The notes below the pieces were generated by a model. It did no database searches, was not told where the DNA came from, and saw nothing but the letters and a program-made list of their open reading frames with translations. DNA of 64,000 nt from the NCBI GenBank assembly GCA_018402295.1, contig JAGYJI010000007.1, positions 1 through 64,000 on the forward strand, in the 5' to 3' direction. The stretch comes from Pontimonas sp. (GTDB lineage Bacteria; Actinomycetota; Actinomycetes; Actinomycetales; Microbacteriaceae). Of the stretch, positions 50,053-59,797 are shown one piece after another (the first letter of the stretch is position 1; each line of letters starts with the position of its first letter). Position numbers and translations under genes: made by a program.

Positions 50053-53000
50053 GTGCATCTGAAATCCCTCACCCTTAAGGGATTTAAGTCCTTCGCCCAA
50101 CCCACCACCTTTGAGTTTGAACCCGGTGTCACCTGTGTGGTGGGACCGAATGGTTCCGGAAAATCCAACGTGGTCGATGCCCTCGCCTGGGTGATGGGTG
50201 AGCAGGGCGCCAAAACTCTGCGCGGTGGGTCGATGGAGGATGTCATCTTCGCGGGAACCGCAAACAAAGCCCCCCTGGGCCGCGCCGAAGTCATCCTCAC
50301 CATCGATAACTCCGATGGGGCACTGCCCATCGACTACACCGAAGTCACCATTTCTCGGACCCTGTTTCGTAACGGCGGCAGCGAATACGCCATCAACAAG
50401 GAACCCTGTCGACTGCTCGATGTTCAGGAGCTCCTCAGCGACAGCGGTCTGGGCCGGGAAATGCACGTCATTGTTGGGCAGGGGCAACTCGACCAGATTT
50501 TGCATGCCAGCCCCGAAGATCGTCGGCGCTTCATTGAAGAGGCTGCCGGAATCCTGAAGCACCGCCGTCGCAAAGAAAAGACGGTCCGCAAACTCGACTC
50601 CATGCAGGCTAACCTCACCCGGTTGAACGACCTGGCCGGAGAAATCCGACGCCAACTCACCCCGCTGGGACGTCAGGCGGAAGTGGCGAAGCAAGCCCAG
50701 ACCATTCAAGCCATCGTGCGAGACGCCAAAGCTCGCGTGTTGGCCGATGACCTGGTGTTGCTGACCCAGGCTCTGGAATCGTTTCACCAGAGTGAGCAGG
50801 AGCGGAGCACTGAGCGCGCCACCCTCCAGGAACAACTCGATGGCTATCGCCGTCGGATATCCCAACTGGAGTCCGGCATCAACGATGTTGAGCTCGACAC
50901 CGCGCGCGAGTATTGACTTCTCGCTCCGGCGAGTCCACGAGCGGCTCGCAGGCTCTGCACTCACTGGCCTCCGAGCGCTCCGGCGCTGTGGACGAGGGGG
51001 ACTCCGGCGAGGTCCTCTCCTCCGGTGTGACCCCGGAGATGATTGCTGCCAAAGAATCTGAGCGGGACCAGGCGATCACCGAGATGGCCACACAGGAAAG
51101 TGCTGTGGGTGAGGTCTCCGCTCGCCTCGCCACTGCCCGCGCCTCGCTGGCCGCCCTCGACCAGGAAGTTCTCTCCGCCACCCAGGCTGTGGAGGAGTGG
51201 GACCGAGGTCTACGCGCCGCACAATCGCTGGTGGAGGTTGCGAGCTCGCGGGTCGACACCGCCGCGGCAGATGTTGAGCGGCAAAAAACTGCGCTCCGAA
51301 ACGCCACAGACCGCGCCCGCGATGCTGAAGAGGCACTCCGGACAGTGCAGGAATCTTCAGGTCAGGCACCCGATGCGGTGGCCGACGCCTTGGAGAAAGC
51401 CCTCCAGGAAGCCGAAGAGGTCCTTGCCGCAGCGGAAGCGACAGAAACAGACACACGAAACGCCCTCCACGCCACCGAGCGCGAGCGAGAGGCGCTCGCC
51501 GCCACGGTGGCCGCACTGGAGTTGGCTCTGCGCACCGACTCTGAGGGTGGTGATCAGGCGACCCTTCCCGGTGTGACCGGCAGTGTTTCCGATGCGCTGC
51601 GTGTCGAGAAGGGCTACGAGACAGCCATTGCGAGGGCCCTAGGCTCGCTGGCTGATGCCCACCTGGTGGGCACCAAGAAGGAGGCCCTCTCCGTTGTCTC
51701 CTCGAGAGTGGGCAGTGAGGGCCGAATCGAACTGGTCATTGCCGATGGCTCATCCCACACCCCGGCAGATATTCCTGGGCTGACCACAGCACTCAGTGTC
51801 GTCACCGGTCCCGCCGGTGTTCTGGCACTTCTGGCAGACACCTATGTTGCTGAAAACTTTGCCGCAGTGGAAAAAGCCTGGCCCAGTGTTCCCCGCGGTG
51901 TGACCGTGGTCACCCGAGACGGCGATGTGTTTGGTGATCATGTGGTGCGCACCGGGTCTGGTGAAGCACAAAGCCGCTTGGAGTTGGCAGCACAGCGCGA
52001 TGCCACCAAGACCACGCTTGAATCGGTGTCGACCGAGCGCGAGCGACTGAGTTTTGACGCTGAGCAGGCTCAGGCCAAACGCATCGCTGCGGCCGAAGCT
52101 GTGAAAAACGCTCTGGCGCAGTTGCGCCAAGCAGATGCGTCACGGGCAGAGTTTGGTGAGCAGGTGTCCCGGGTTCGAGCCTCCCTGGATGCCGCGCAGC
52201 AGGAAATCACACGTCTGGGAGAAGCGCTCGCGGAGTCTGAGGCAGCTCTCGCCAACGCCACCGCACAGCACCAGGAGAGCATTGCGCAGTGGGAAGCCTT
52301 CCAGAAGACAACCAGGCCGGGAGTCGATGAGTCCCAGCGCCATGACGCGCGCGCCCAGGTGGATGTCATCGCCTCTGAAGAGGTGGAGGCCCGCATCGCC
52401 TTAGAAGCCTCCCGTCAGCGCGCGGGGGCACTCGGTGACCAGGTGGAAGCTCTGGTGGCGAGAGTTCGAGACGAGGAGCGCGCACAGGAACGTGAAAAAG
52501 CTCGGCACCGTGAGCGTGTCCGGAAGGCCCAGCGCGCGTCACAGGTCTTGGCTCTCTTGCCCGCCGCTCTGGCCAGTGCTGCCGCCAGTGTGGAGGAGTC
52601 GGGGACTGCCCTGGTCGCTGCAGAGGCAGCCAGGCAGGCTTCCCACCAGGAGTTGCTGGCACTTCGCCAGAGCGAAACCTCGGTGCGCGAGCGCTTGACC
52701 ACCATCACGGACTCGGTGCACTCCCTGGAGATGCAGGTGTATGAGAAAAAACTCCAGCGCACCACACTTCTGGAGCGAGCCCGGGAGGAGCTCGGTCTGG
52801 AGGAGGATGCCCTCCTCCAGGAGTACTCTCCCGAGCAGATGGTCCCTCCCGATGGCACCGAGGAGGGTAGCGAGGCGACGCCGTTTGTGCGAAGCGAACA
52901 GGAAACAAGGCTCAGAAAAGCTGAGCGAACCCTGGACCAGCTGGGTCGAGTGAACCCACTCGCGTTGGAAGAGTTTGAGGCTTTGGAGACCCGGCACACC

Positions 53001-53554
53001 TACTTGACTGAACAGCTGGCGGATCTCAAGACAACCCGATCTGACCTGGAAGCCATCATGGCGGAGCTCGACGAGACGATGCACACAATTTTTGCGGACG
53101 CTTTTGCTGACACCCAGAAAGCTTTCGATGAGGTGTTCCCCCTGTTGTTCCCCGGCGGCACCGGATCGCTGAAGCTCACCGAGCCTGCGGATATGTTGGC
53201 CACCGGCATCGATGTTGCGGTAAAGCCTGCGGGAAGAAAATCGAGCGCTTGTCCCTGCTCTCCGGCGGTGAGCGGTCGTTGGCCGCGGTGGCGCTCCTGA
53301 TCGCCATTTTCAAGGCGCGACCCAGCCCCTTCTACATCCTTGATGAGGTCGAAGCGGCGTTGGATGACTCCAACCTGGGTCGCCTCCTCTCCGTCATCCA
53401 CTCACTCCGCGATGACTCTCAGCTGATCATCATCACCCACCAAAAGCGCACCATGGAGATTGCCGATGCGCTCTATGGGGTGTCGATGCGCAAAGACGGT
53501 GTGAGCGCTGTGGTGGGTCAACGAGTGAAGGAATCGGAGGTACCCGCCGCGTAG
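50053..53554 (+). CDS. smc: Chromosome segregation protein SMC (three frameshifts)
   Basis: The condensin ATPase has about 1166 residues. The N-terminal head opens [20 protein letters not shown] and carries [20 protein letters not shown] (Walker A). Two long Ala/Glu-rich coiled-coil arms flank a hinge (about 51540-51960, [20 protein letters not shown] onward). The C-terminal head has the signature [15 protein letters not shown] and Walker [20 protein letters not shown]. Shifts lie near 50910 and 50958 ([13 protein letters not shown] joining [14 protein letters not shown]) and near 53236 (missing G). Start GTG 50053. A partner ScpA/B pair is not in the window. Confidence 0.96.
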
Positions 53555-53576
53555 GAGCGGCGAGTACCCTGTGCCT

Positions 53577-53738
53577 ATGAGAATCAACCAGCGCATCGGA
53601 TGGGCACTCATTGCCTGTGCTGGTGCGCTGAGTGCGGGGATTGTCTCCCTTGAGATCTACTCTCTGGCCAGCCAGCAGAGCCCTGAGTCCTCAGAAACCC
53701 TGCCCGCACTTGAGTTTGAGCCCGCAGGCGAGGACTAA
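53577..53738 (+). CDS. Small single-pass membrane protein, 53 residues
   Basis: The frame runs from ATG 53577 to TAA 53736-53738 in the gap between smc and ftsY. The N-terminus is MRINQRIGWALIACAGALSA, followed by GIVSLEIYSLASQQS, which together form one hydrophobic segment (about residues 8-27). An acidic tail, SSETLPALEFEPAGED, follows. TACCCT (53565-53570) lies 6 nt before the ATG, the same leaderless layout as many genes here. Positive N-terminus and acidic tail predict a cytoplasmic N-terminus. I recognise no family. It ends 3 nt before ftsY, so it is likely co-transcribed with the SRP receptor. Confidence 0.6.
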   Translation: MRINQRIGWALIACAGALSAGIVSLEIYSLASQQSPESSETLPALEFEPAGED

Positions 53739-53741
53739 GTC

Positions 53742-54623
53742 ATGGCGTGGGGGAGCGGCAAGTGGTCGCTCGGTAAAGCGCTCCGAAATCTGGTGTCTCA
53801 GCCAGAAATAACCGAGCAGACCTGGGACGACCTCGAGGACACTCTCCTGTCGGCAGATTTTGGTCCCGAGGTGACCGATGCCCTGATGGCCTCTGTTCGA
53901 GCCGAGGTGGACCGGATTGGAACCACCAAGCCCGATGATGTTCAGGCCATCCTGAAGGATTCACTGGAAGCGCAGTTGGCTGAGTATGACCCGACACTTC
54001 GCCTCACCGAGCGACCCGCCGTGGTCATGGTGGTGGGGGTTAATGGTGTGGGGAAAACCACCACCATTGGAAAGTTTGCCAAGTTCCTCACCAACGCTGG
54101 TCGAAGCGTCGTGATTGCGGCTGCGGACACGTTCCGTGCGGCAGCGGTCGAGCAGTTGACCACCTGGGCTGATCGCGCGGGTGTTCCCCTGGTGGGCCCC
54201 ACCACGGACGGCCAAGACCCCGCCTCCGTCGCCTTTCAGGCGGTGACAAAGGCGAAAGAGGAAGGTATCGACATTGTCATTATCGATACCGCTGGCCGCC
54301 TCCACACCAAATCAGGGCTCATGGATGAGCTCAACAAAATCCGTCGCGTGGTGGAGAAAGTGGCTCCCGTGTCTGAGGTGCTGCTGGTCTTGGATGCCAC
54401 CACCGGTCAAAACGGTGTGGTCCAGGCGCAAGCTTTCTTGGAGCACGCCGGGGTGACCGGTTTGGTGCTGACCAAAGTAGATGGCAGCGCCAAAGGCGGC
54501 TTTGTTCTGAGCGTTCAGGAGAAAACCGGGCTCCCCATCAAACTGCTCGGCCAGGGTGAAGGAATGGGGGATATGACAGGTTTCTCTCCGGCCTCCTTCG
54601 CCACATCGCTGGTGGAGGACTAA
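53742..54623 (+). CDS. ftsY: Signal recognition particle receptor FtsY
   Basis: The 293-residue SRP GTPase consists only of the NG domains, without the long acidic A domain of the E. coli protein. The N domain opens WSLGKALRNLVSQPEI. G motifs are VVGVNGVGKTTTIGKFAKFL near residues 96-112, AADTFRAAAVEQL, VIIDTAGRLHTKSGLMDELN and VLTKVDGSAKGGFVLS. It receives Ffh-ribosome complexes at the membrane. The gene lies between smc and ffh, with a convergent gamma-CA gene inserted. Confidence 0.97.
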   Translation: MAWGSGKWSLGKALRNLVSQPEITEQTWDDLEDTLLSADFGPEVTDALMASVRAEVDRIGTTKPDDVQAILKDSLEAQLAEYDPTLRLTERPAVVMVVGVNGVGKTTTIGKFAKFLTNAGRSVVIAAADTFRAAAVEQLTTWADRAGVPLVGPTTDGQDPASVAFQAVTKAKEEGIDIVIIDTAGRLHTKSGLMDELNKIRRVVEKVAPVSEVLLVLDATTGQNGVVQAQAFLEHAGVTGLVLTKVDGSAKGGFVLSVQEKTGLPIKLLGQGEGMGDMTGFSPASFATSLVED

Positions 54624-55129
54624 GCGCTCCGGTAGGTGCGGCCCAGCTCCTGGTAGGTCAGGGCATTGTGCCGGATGGCCTGTTTCTCCTCCTCGGTGAG
54701 TTCACGCCGAACTTTCCCGGGCACACCCGCCACCAAGGAGCCCGGCGGAATGATGGTGCCCTCCAAAATCACTGACCCGGCCGCGACGAGTGAGCCCCGC
54801 CCGATCACAGAGCCGTTGAGCACAGTGGCATTGATGCCAATCAAGCAGTCATCCTCGATGGTGGCGCCGTGCACGATGGCGGCGTGCCCGATGCTCACCC
54901 CCGCCCCGATGTGAGCGGGAAAACCGGGGTCACCGTGGACCACCGCGTTATCTTGCAGATTGCTGCCCTCGCCCAGGTGGATGGCATCTCGATCAGCCCT
55001 CAGCACCGCACCAAACATCACCACACTGTTCTCCCCGAGTGTGACCTGCCCCACCAGGGTGGCGTTGGCGGCAACAAACGAGGTGGCGGGAACCAGGGGC
55101 TCATGGGAACCAAAGGGGATCAGGGGCAT
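54620..55129 (-). CDS. Gamma carbonic anhydrase family protein (left-handed beta-helix)
   Basis: The 169-residue hexapeptide-repeat protein reads FVAANATLVGQVTLGENSVV, MFGAVLRADRDAIHLGEGSN, LQDNAVVHGDPGFP and IGHAAIVHGATIEDDCLIG. The three His that bind metal in gamma-CA/YrdA proteins are visible in these motifs. A C-terminal helix (LTEEEKQAIRHNALTYQELG) follows. Enzyme activity in this subgroup is often undetected. Start ATG 55129 matches the family N-terminus; the longer upstream frame is antisense to ffh. It is tail-to-tail with ftsY and divergent from ffh. Confidence 0.92.
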   Translation of the reverse strand: MPLIPFGSHEPLVPATSFVAANATLVGQVTLGENSVVMFGAVLRADRDAIHLGEGSNLQDNAVVHGDPGFPAHIGAGVSIGHAAIVHGATIEDDCLIGINATVLNGSVIGRGSLVAAGSVILEGTIIPPGSLVAGVPGKVRRELTEEEKQAIRHNALTYQELGRTYRSA

Positions 55130-55164
55130 GCCTCCAGGATAGGAGTCACGACAGTATTGTCGGC

Positions 55165-55178
55165 TAATCTTGGGGACC
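55165..55178 (+). promoter_or_regulatory. Candidate leaderless promoter of ffh
   Basis: TAATCT at 55165-55170 is followed by 8 nt and then the ATG at 55179. No Shine-Dalgarno sequence is present in the gap. Confidence 0.5.
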
Positions 55179-56672
55179 ATGGCTGCTTTTGGTTCACTCT
55201 CCGAGCGGTTAACAGCCACGTTCTCGTCCCTGCGGCAAAAAGGGAAACTCTCTCCCGCCGACGTCGATGGAACCGTGCGCGACATTCGTCGCGCACTCCT
55301 CGAATCCGATGTTGCCCTGGATGTGGTCAAGGATTTCACCGCGAAGGTGCGCGAGCGAGCACTATCGGATGATGTCAACACCGCGCTCAACCCTGCCCAG
55401 CAGGTGGTCACCATCGTGAACGAGGAACTGGTCAACATTCTCGGTGGCGAGACGAGGGGGCTCTCGTTCGCGAAAACCGGCCCCACCGTGATCATGTTGG
55501 CGGGTCTGCAGGGTTCGGGTAAGACGACACTGGCGGGCAAGCTCTCCAAATGGCTGGTCGACCAGGGACACACCCCCGTGCTCGTAGCCTGCGACCTCCA
55601 GCGCCCTGGAGCTGTCAAGCAATTGGGCATCGCTGCGGAGAATGCGGGGGCCGCGTTCTTTGCCCCCGAACCCGGTGATGGCGTGGGGGACCCGGTCACG
55701 GTCGCGAAAGCCGGCGTCAAATACGCGGTCGATAAAGCCCACGACGTCGTCATCATCGACACTGCGGGTCGTTTGGGTGTCGATACAGAGCTGATGGCTC
55801 AGGCGTCGAGTATTCGTAAGGTTACGAACCCCGACGAAGTCCTCTTCGTCATCGACTCGATGAGCGGTCAGGACGCAGTCGTGACCGCGAAAGCATTCCA
55901 GGAGGGTGTGGACTTCACCGGAGTGGTGCTCACCAAGCTCGATGGTGACGCCAAGGGTGGTGCTGCACTGAGTGTGACCGGAATCACGGGCCGCCCCATT
56001 CTGTTTGCCTCCACGGGCGAAAAAATTGACGAGTTTGAGGTCTTCCACCCCGATCGGATGGCGTCTCGCATCCTCGATTTGGGTGACATTCTCACCCTGA
56101 TTGAGCAGGCCCAGAAAGCTTTTGATGAGGAGGAAGCCCAAGAGCTGGAAGAGAAATTCCGCTCCGAGACTTTCACCCTGGAAGATTTCCTTTCCCAGCT
56201 TCAGCAACTGAAAAAAATGGGTTCCCTGGGCGGAATGCTCAGCATGTTGCCCGGCGCCAGGGGAATGCAGGACCAGATCGACAACATCGACGAGGGCGAA
56301 TTGGTGCGCACCGAGGCGATCATTCAGTCGATGACTCCCAAGGAGCGGCTCACCCCGAAACTCTTGAATGGTTCGAGGCGGATGAGAATTGCGAAAGGCT
56401 CCGGCACCACGGTGACCGAGGTAAACCAGCTGGTCACGCGCTTTGATCAGGCCGCAAAAATGATGAAGACAGTGGCCAAGGGTGGTGTTCCCCAGATTCC
56501 CGGGCTTGGCCCCATTGCCGCGGGAACTGGCCGAGGAAAGAAGAAAGCCACCAAAAAGAAGGCTTCCTCGCGCTCCGGAAACCCGGCCAAGCGTGCCCAG
56601 GAAGCACTGGGAAAGAGTGTCTCCGGCGGGTCCGGATCGAGCTTTGGCCTGCCCAGTTCCCCGGGTGAATAG
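55179..56672 (+). CDS. ffh: Signal recognition particle protein
   Basis: The 497-residue GTPase binds signal peptides with 4.5S RNA. The N domain opens FGSLSERLTATFSSLRQKGK. G motifs are MLAGLQGSGKTTLAGKLSKW, VACDLQRPGAVKQL, VVIIDTAGRLGVDTELM and VLTKLDGDAKGGAALSVTGI. The Met-rich M domain runs from about residue 330 (MGSLGGMLSMLPGARGMQDQ), with the RNA-binding SRRMRIAKGSG. A basic C-terminal tail (GKKKATKKKASSRSG) follows. The frame is intact. Confidence 0.97.
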   Translation: MAAFGSLSERLTATFSSLRQKGKLSPADVDGTVRDIRRALLESDVALDVVKDFTAKVRERALSDDVNTALNPAQQVVTIVNEELVNILGGETRGLSFAKTGPTVIMLAGLQGSGKTTLAGKLSKWLVDQGHTPVLVACDLQRPGAVKQLGIAAENAGAAFFAPEPGDGVGDPVTVAKAGVKYAVDKAHDVVIIDTAGRLGVDTELMAQASSIRKVTNPDEVLFVIDSMSGQDAVVTAKAFQEGVDFTGVVLTKLDGDAKGGAALSVTGITGRPILFASTGEKIDEFEVFHPDRMASRILDLGDILTLIEQAQKAFDEEEAQELEEKFRSETFTLEDFLSQLQQLKKMGSLGGMLSMLPGARGMQDQIDNIDEGELVRTEAIIQSMTPKERLTPKLLNGSRRMRIAKGSGTTVTEVNQLVTRFDQAAKMMKTVAKGGVPQIPGLGPIAAGTGRGKKKATKKKASSRSGNPAKRAQEALGKSVSGGSGSSFGLPSSPGE

Positions 56673-56840
56673 GCTCTAGACCCGATGTGGTCTTCCCCCG
56701 GGCAAAAAATCTGACAGAATAAGCACTCGAGCACTTCGCCCGACCCTCTATCTGGCGCTTGAGCTCCCCCTTAGACGTCCTGTCGATTGTGTCCCCACGT
56801 AATCGTCGGCTGTTATGACTACTCATCTACTTGGAGAAAC
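56673..56840 (+). promoter_or_regulatory. ffh-rpsP intergenic region
   Basis: This 168-nt gap holds the presumed promoter of the rpsP-khpA-rimM-trmD operon. No unambiguous -35/-10 pair, strong hairpin or known ribosomal-protein leader stands out. GGAG at 56833-56836 is the ribosome site of rpsP, 4 nt from GTG 56841. Confidence 0.3.
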
Positions 56841-57539
56841 GTGGCTGTAAAAATTCGTTTGAAGCGCATGGGAAAAATTCGTGCGCCGTACTACCGCATC
56901 GTTGTCGCTGACTCACGCACCAAGCGTGATGGTCGCGTCATTGAAGAAATTGGCAAGTATCACCCGACCGAGGACCCCTCGGTCATCGAGGTTAACTCTG
57001 AGCGCGCTCAGTACTGGCTCGGCGTGGGCGCTCAGCCCACCGAGCAGGTCACTGCACTGCTCAAGCTGACCGGCGACTGGGGCCAGTTCAAAGGCGAGAA
57101 GGGCGCAAAGAGCACCGTCAAGTTTGCTGAGCCCAAGCCCGCGTTCCAGGCTGACACCAAAAAGAAGCCCGTTCTTCGTCCCAAGGTTGTCAAGCCCGTC
57201 GAGGAAGCCCCCACAGCTGAGGCACCCGCCGACGCGCCTGCTGACGCTCCAGTAGCTGAGGCTGCTCCCGCTGAAGCTCCCGCTGAAGCTCCCGCCGCAG
57301 ACGTAGCTGCCGAGGCACCCGCAGACGCTGCTCCGGCAGAAGCTGCAGCTCCTGCCGAGGAAGCTCCTGCTGCTGAAGAAGCTCCTGCTGCTGAGGAAGC
57401 TCCTGCAGCTGAAGAAGCTCCTGCTGCGGAGGAAGCTCCTGCAGCTGAAGAGGCTCCTGCTGAAGAGGCTCCTGCTGAAGAGGCTCCTGCTGCTGAGGAA
57501 GCTCCTGCTGAGGAAGCTCCCGCTGAGGAGACTAAGTAG
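56841..57539 (+). CDS. rpsP: 30S ribosomal protein S16 with long Ala/Glu/Pro tail
   Basis: Residues 1-95 are a standard S16: [40 protein letters not shown] and [20 protein letters not shown]. The protein is 232 residues against roughly 80-150 in most bacteria. From about residue 118 it becomes a low-complexity tail of AP, AE and EEAP units, with ten EEAP repeats near the end, strongly acidic and without a fold signature. Start GTG 56841 is fixed by the family start AVKIRL and a GGAG site. It heads the operon with khpA (2 nt gap), rimM and trmD. The tail may come from slippage-prone repeats, but the frame is open throughout. Confidence 0.93.
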   Translation: MAVKIRLKRMGKIRAPYYRIVVADSRTKRDGRVIEEIGKYHPTEDPSVIEVNSERAQYWLGVGAQPTEQVTALLKLTGDWGQFKGEKGAKSTVKFAEPKPAFQADTKKKPVLRPKVVKPVEEAPTAEAPADAPADAPVAEAAPAEAPAEAPAADVAAEAPADAAPAEAAAPAEEAPAAEEAPAAEEAPAAEEAPAAEEAPAAEEAPAEEAPAEEAPAAEEAPAEEAPAEETK

Positions 57540-57541
57540 CA

Positions 57542-57778
57542 ATGTTGGATCGCGCGCTGAATCACCTTGTCCGGGAAATCGTTGATAACCCGGACGAGGT
57601 CAGCGTGAGCGTTGTGGATACACCCCGTGGTGATCTCATTGAGGTTCGGGTTCACCCAGAGGATTTGGGTCGCGTCATTGGCCGTCAAGGTCGCACGGCC
57701 AAGGCGCTGCGCACCATCATCAATGCGTTGGCCGGTGGCCGTAAGGTCCGGGTCGACGTCGTCGACACAGACTCCTAA
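57542..57778 (+). CDS. khpA: KH domain RNA-binding protein KhpA (YlqC)
   Basis: The 78-residue KH-domain protein opens LDRALNHLVREIVDNPDEVS. It has the KH signature LGRVIGRQGRTAKALRTIIN with the GxxG loop GRQG. KhpA works with KhpB in cell-size and RNA regulation in Gram-positive bacteria (family knowledge). Its position between rpsP and rimM is conserved. The stop overlaps the rimM ATG (TAATG). Confidence 0.93.
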   Translation: MLDRALNHLVREIVDNPDEVSVSVVDTPRGDLIEVRVHPEDLGRVIGRQGRTAKALRTIINALAGGRKVRVDVVDTDS

Positions 57779-58353
57779 TGTCTGAGACCTCCAAGCCCTC
57801 GGCACCCAAGCCGGAGCGGGTGGAGCTGAGGGTTGCCCGGTTGGTGAAGGCCCACGGTCTCAAAGGAGGGCTCAAGCTCGAGGTCTACACCGATGACCCG
57901 GAGCTTCGTTTTGCTCCGGGGAACCAGTTCACTCTGCAGGTTCCCGACGATTCGCCCTGGTTTGGCAAGAAAATTACCCTCTCCAGTATCCGTGAGGTGA
58001 ACGCATCACCGGTGGCGTTCTTTGATGGCGTGGAGGACCGTGATGCCGCGGAATCCCTGGTGAAAGCAATTTTGTGGGTCGAGCACGATCCCTCCACCAG
58101 GCCCACCGAAAGTGACGCCTGGTTCGATCACGAGCTGGTGGGTTTGCGAGTCGTCCGCGAAGGAACCACCGTGGGAAGTGTTGCCCGAGTGGAGCACTTT
58201 CCCGCCCAAGACCTCCTCGTGGTCACGACCGAGGATTCTGAAGTGTTGTTGCCGTTTGTGAAGGCCTTTGTGCCCTCGGTCAACATCGAGGCCGGTGTGG
58301 TGGAGATCACCCCACCGGGAGGTCTCTTCGAGAGCATTCCGGACGAGTCATGA
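57778..58353 (+). CDS. rimM: Ribosome maturation factor RimM
   Basis: The 191-residue protein has the N-terminal RimM fold [20 protein letters not shown] and the PRC-barrel C-terminal domain [20 protein letters not shown], with [20 protein letters not shown] near the end. It assists maturation of the 30S head around S19. It overlaps both neighbours (khpA and trmD) by a few nucleotides, so translation is coupled. Confidence 0.96.
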   Translation: MSETSKPSAPKPERVELRVARLVKAHGLKGGLKLEVYTDDPELRFAPGNQFTLQVPDDSPWFGKKITLSSIREVNASPVAFFDGVEDRDAAESLVKAILWVEHDPSTRPTESDAWFDHELVGLRVVREGTTVGSVARVEHFPAQDLLVVTTEDSEVLLPFVKAFVPSVNIEAGVVEITPPGGLFESIPDES

Positions 58354-59030
58354 AAATAGACATTGTCAGCATTTTCCCCAGCTACTTTGACGTGGTGGAG
58401 CTCTCGCTGCTGGGTAAAGCGGCGAAAAGCAAACTTGTGGAGGTTACCGTTCACGACCTACGGGATGCCACTACTGATGTGCACAAGAGTGTTGATGACA
58501 CCCCCTATGGCGGGGGTGCGGGAATGGTGATGAGCCCGGAGCCCTGGGGGACAATGCTCGACGGGCTTCTGCAGGAGGATTCCTGGTTGATAGTGCCCAG
58601 TCCCGCTGGTCAGCTCTTTAGCCAGAGCCTCGCGGTCGAGTTTTCAGCAGCACCTCACCTGGTCTTTGCCTGCGGGCGATACGAGGGGATCGACCAGAGG
58701 GTGATGGATCACTACCGCACGACGCACCGGGTCCTGGAGGTGAGCGTCGGGGACTATGTTCTCAACGGCGGTGAGGTGGCAGTGCTCGCGATGATGGAAG
58801 CCACGGTGCGCTTGCTGCCTGGGTTCATGGGGAACCCGGAATCACTGGTGGAGGAAAGTCACGAGAAGGGCCTCCTGGAGTATCCCTCCTACACAAAACC
58901 CCGCACCTGGCGAGGATTAGACGTTCCTGAGGTGTTGCTCAGTGGCAACCATGATGCCATCCGGGTGTGGCGTGAGGAGCAATCCTTGGAGCGGACTCGG
59001 CAGGTTCGACCCGATTTGCTGGAGGACTAG
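58350..59030 (+). CDS. trmD: tRNA (guanine(37)-N1)-methyltransferase
   Basis: The 226-residue SPOUT methyltransferase methylates G37 of tRNAs reading CNN codons and prevents +1 frameshifting. It opens [38 protein letters not shown] and [17 protein letters not shown] follow, then [20 protein letters not shown], the trefoil-knot SAM site. The start overlaps rimM (ATGA). It is convergent with map (4 nt overlap). Confidence 0.97.
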   Translation: MKIDIVSIFPSYFDVVELSLLGKAAKSKLVEVTVHDLRDATTDVHKSVDDTPYGGGAGMVMSPEPWGTMLDGLLQEDSWLIVPSPAGQLFSQSLAVEFSAAPHLVFACGRYEGIDQRVMDHYRTTHRVLEVSVGDYVLNGGEVAVLAMMEATVRLLPGFMGNPESLVEESHEKGLLEYPSYTKPRTWRGLDVPEVLLSGNHDAIRVWREEQSLERTRQVRPDLLED

Positions 59031-59797
59031 GAACGCTGGGTAAGAACCAGGGGGCCATTCTTGGTGATGGCCACCGTGTGCTCGACATGAGCTGAGCGGG
59101 ATCCATCAGCACTCTTCAAGGTCCAGCCATCCTCTGCGGTATAAATCTCATCGGTGGTGTGCATCAGCCACGGTTCGATGGCAAAAACCATCCCGGGCTT
59201 CAGCACGGGACCGCTCCCCGGTCTCCCGTCGTTGGGAATCGAGGGGTCTTCGTGCATGGTGCGTCCCACGCCGTGGCCACCGAAGTCGGTGTTGACGCTG
59301 TATCCAGCAGCTCGGGAAACCGAGCCAATGGCCGCAGAGATGTCGCCCAGGCGATTGCCCGGCTGCGCCTGGGCAATACCGGCGACGAGAGCTTCTTCGC
59401 AGGTGTCGATCAGGCGCTGGTCTGACGCACTGCGCTGGTCTCCCACAATCATGCTCAGTGCTGAGTCGGCAACCCAGCCACCAAGGCTCACCGCAAAGTC
59501 GAGAGACAGCAGGTCGCCATCGGCGAGGAGGTAATCGTGGGGGAGGCCGTGAAGTGCTGCGTCATTGACGGAGGTGCAGATGACTTTGCCAAAGGGTGAC
59601 CCACCAAACGAGGGGTGGTAGTCGAGGTAGCAGGACGTTGCTCCAGCCTCACGAATGAGGTCGTGTGCGAGAGCGTCGAGCTCCAGAAGATTTGTCCCCG
59701 GTGTTGCCGCCTGGGACACCTGAGTGAGGACCGAGGCAACGAAAGCCCCGGCAGGTCGCATGTGGTCAAGCGTTCCCGGTGAGTGTCGGGGAATCAC
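59027..59797 (-). CDS. map: Type I methionine aminopeptidase
   Basis: The 256-residue dinuclear-metal enzyme removes N-terminal Met. Motifs are [60 protein letters not shown] (metal Asp pair), [20 protein letters not shown] (metal His) and VFAIEPWLM (metal Glu). I place the start at GTG 59797, giving [17 protein letters not shown], like the family MI.L.TP.EIEAMRPAG. The open frame runs further upstream into the TetR gene only because of an indel there. No Shine-Dalgarno sequence is evident; coupling to the TetR stop (GTGA) is likely. Confidence 0.94.
   Translation of the reverse strand: MIPRHSPGTLDHMRPAGAFVASVLTQVSQAATPGTNLLELDALAHDLIREAGATSCYLDYHPSFGGSPFGKVICTSVNDAALHGLPHDYLLADGDLLSLDFAVSLGGWVADSALSMIVGDQRSASDQRLIDTCEEALVAGIAQAQPGNRLGDISAAIGSVSRAAGYSVNTDFGGHGVGRTMHEDPSIPNDGRPGSGPVLKPGMVFAIEPWLMHTTDEIYTAEDGWTLKSADGSRSAHVEHTVAITKNGPLVLTQRS

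Noticed and set aside
57355-57536. Short tandem repeats resembling a CRISPR or satellite
   Set aside because: The repeats are in frame, have no spacers and encode the EEAPA tail of S16.
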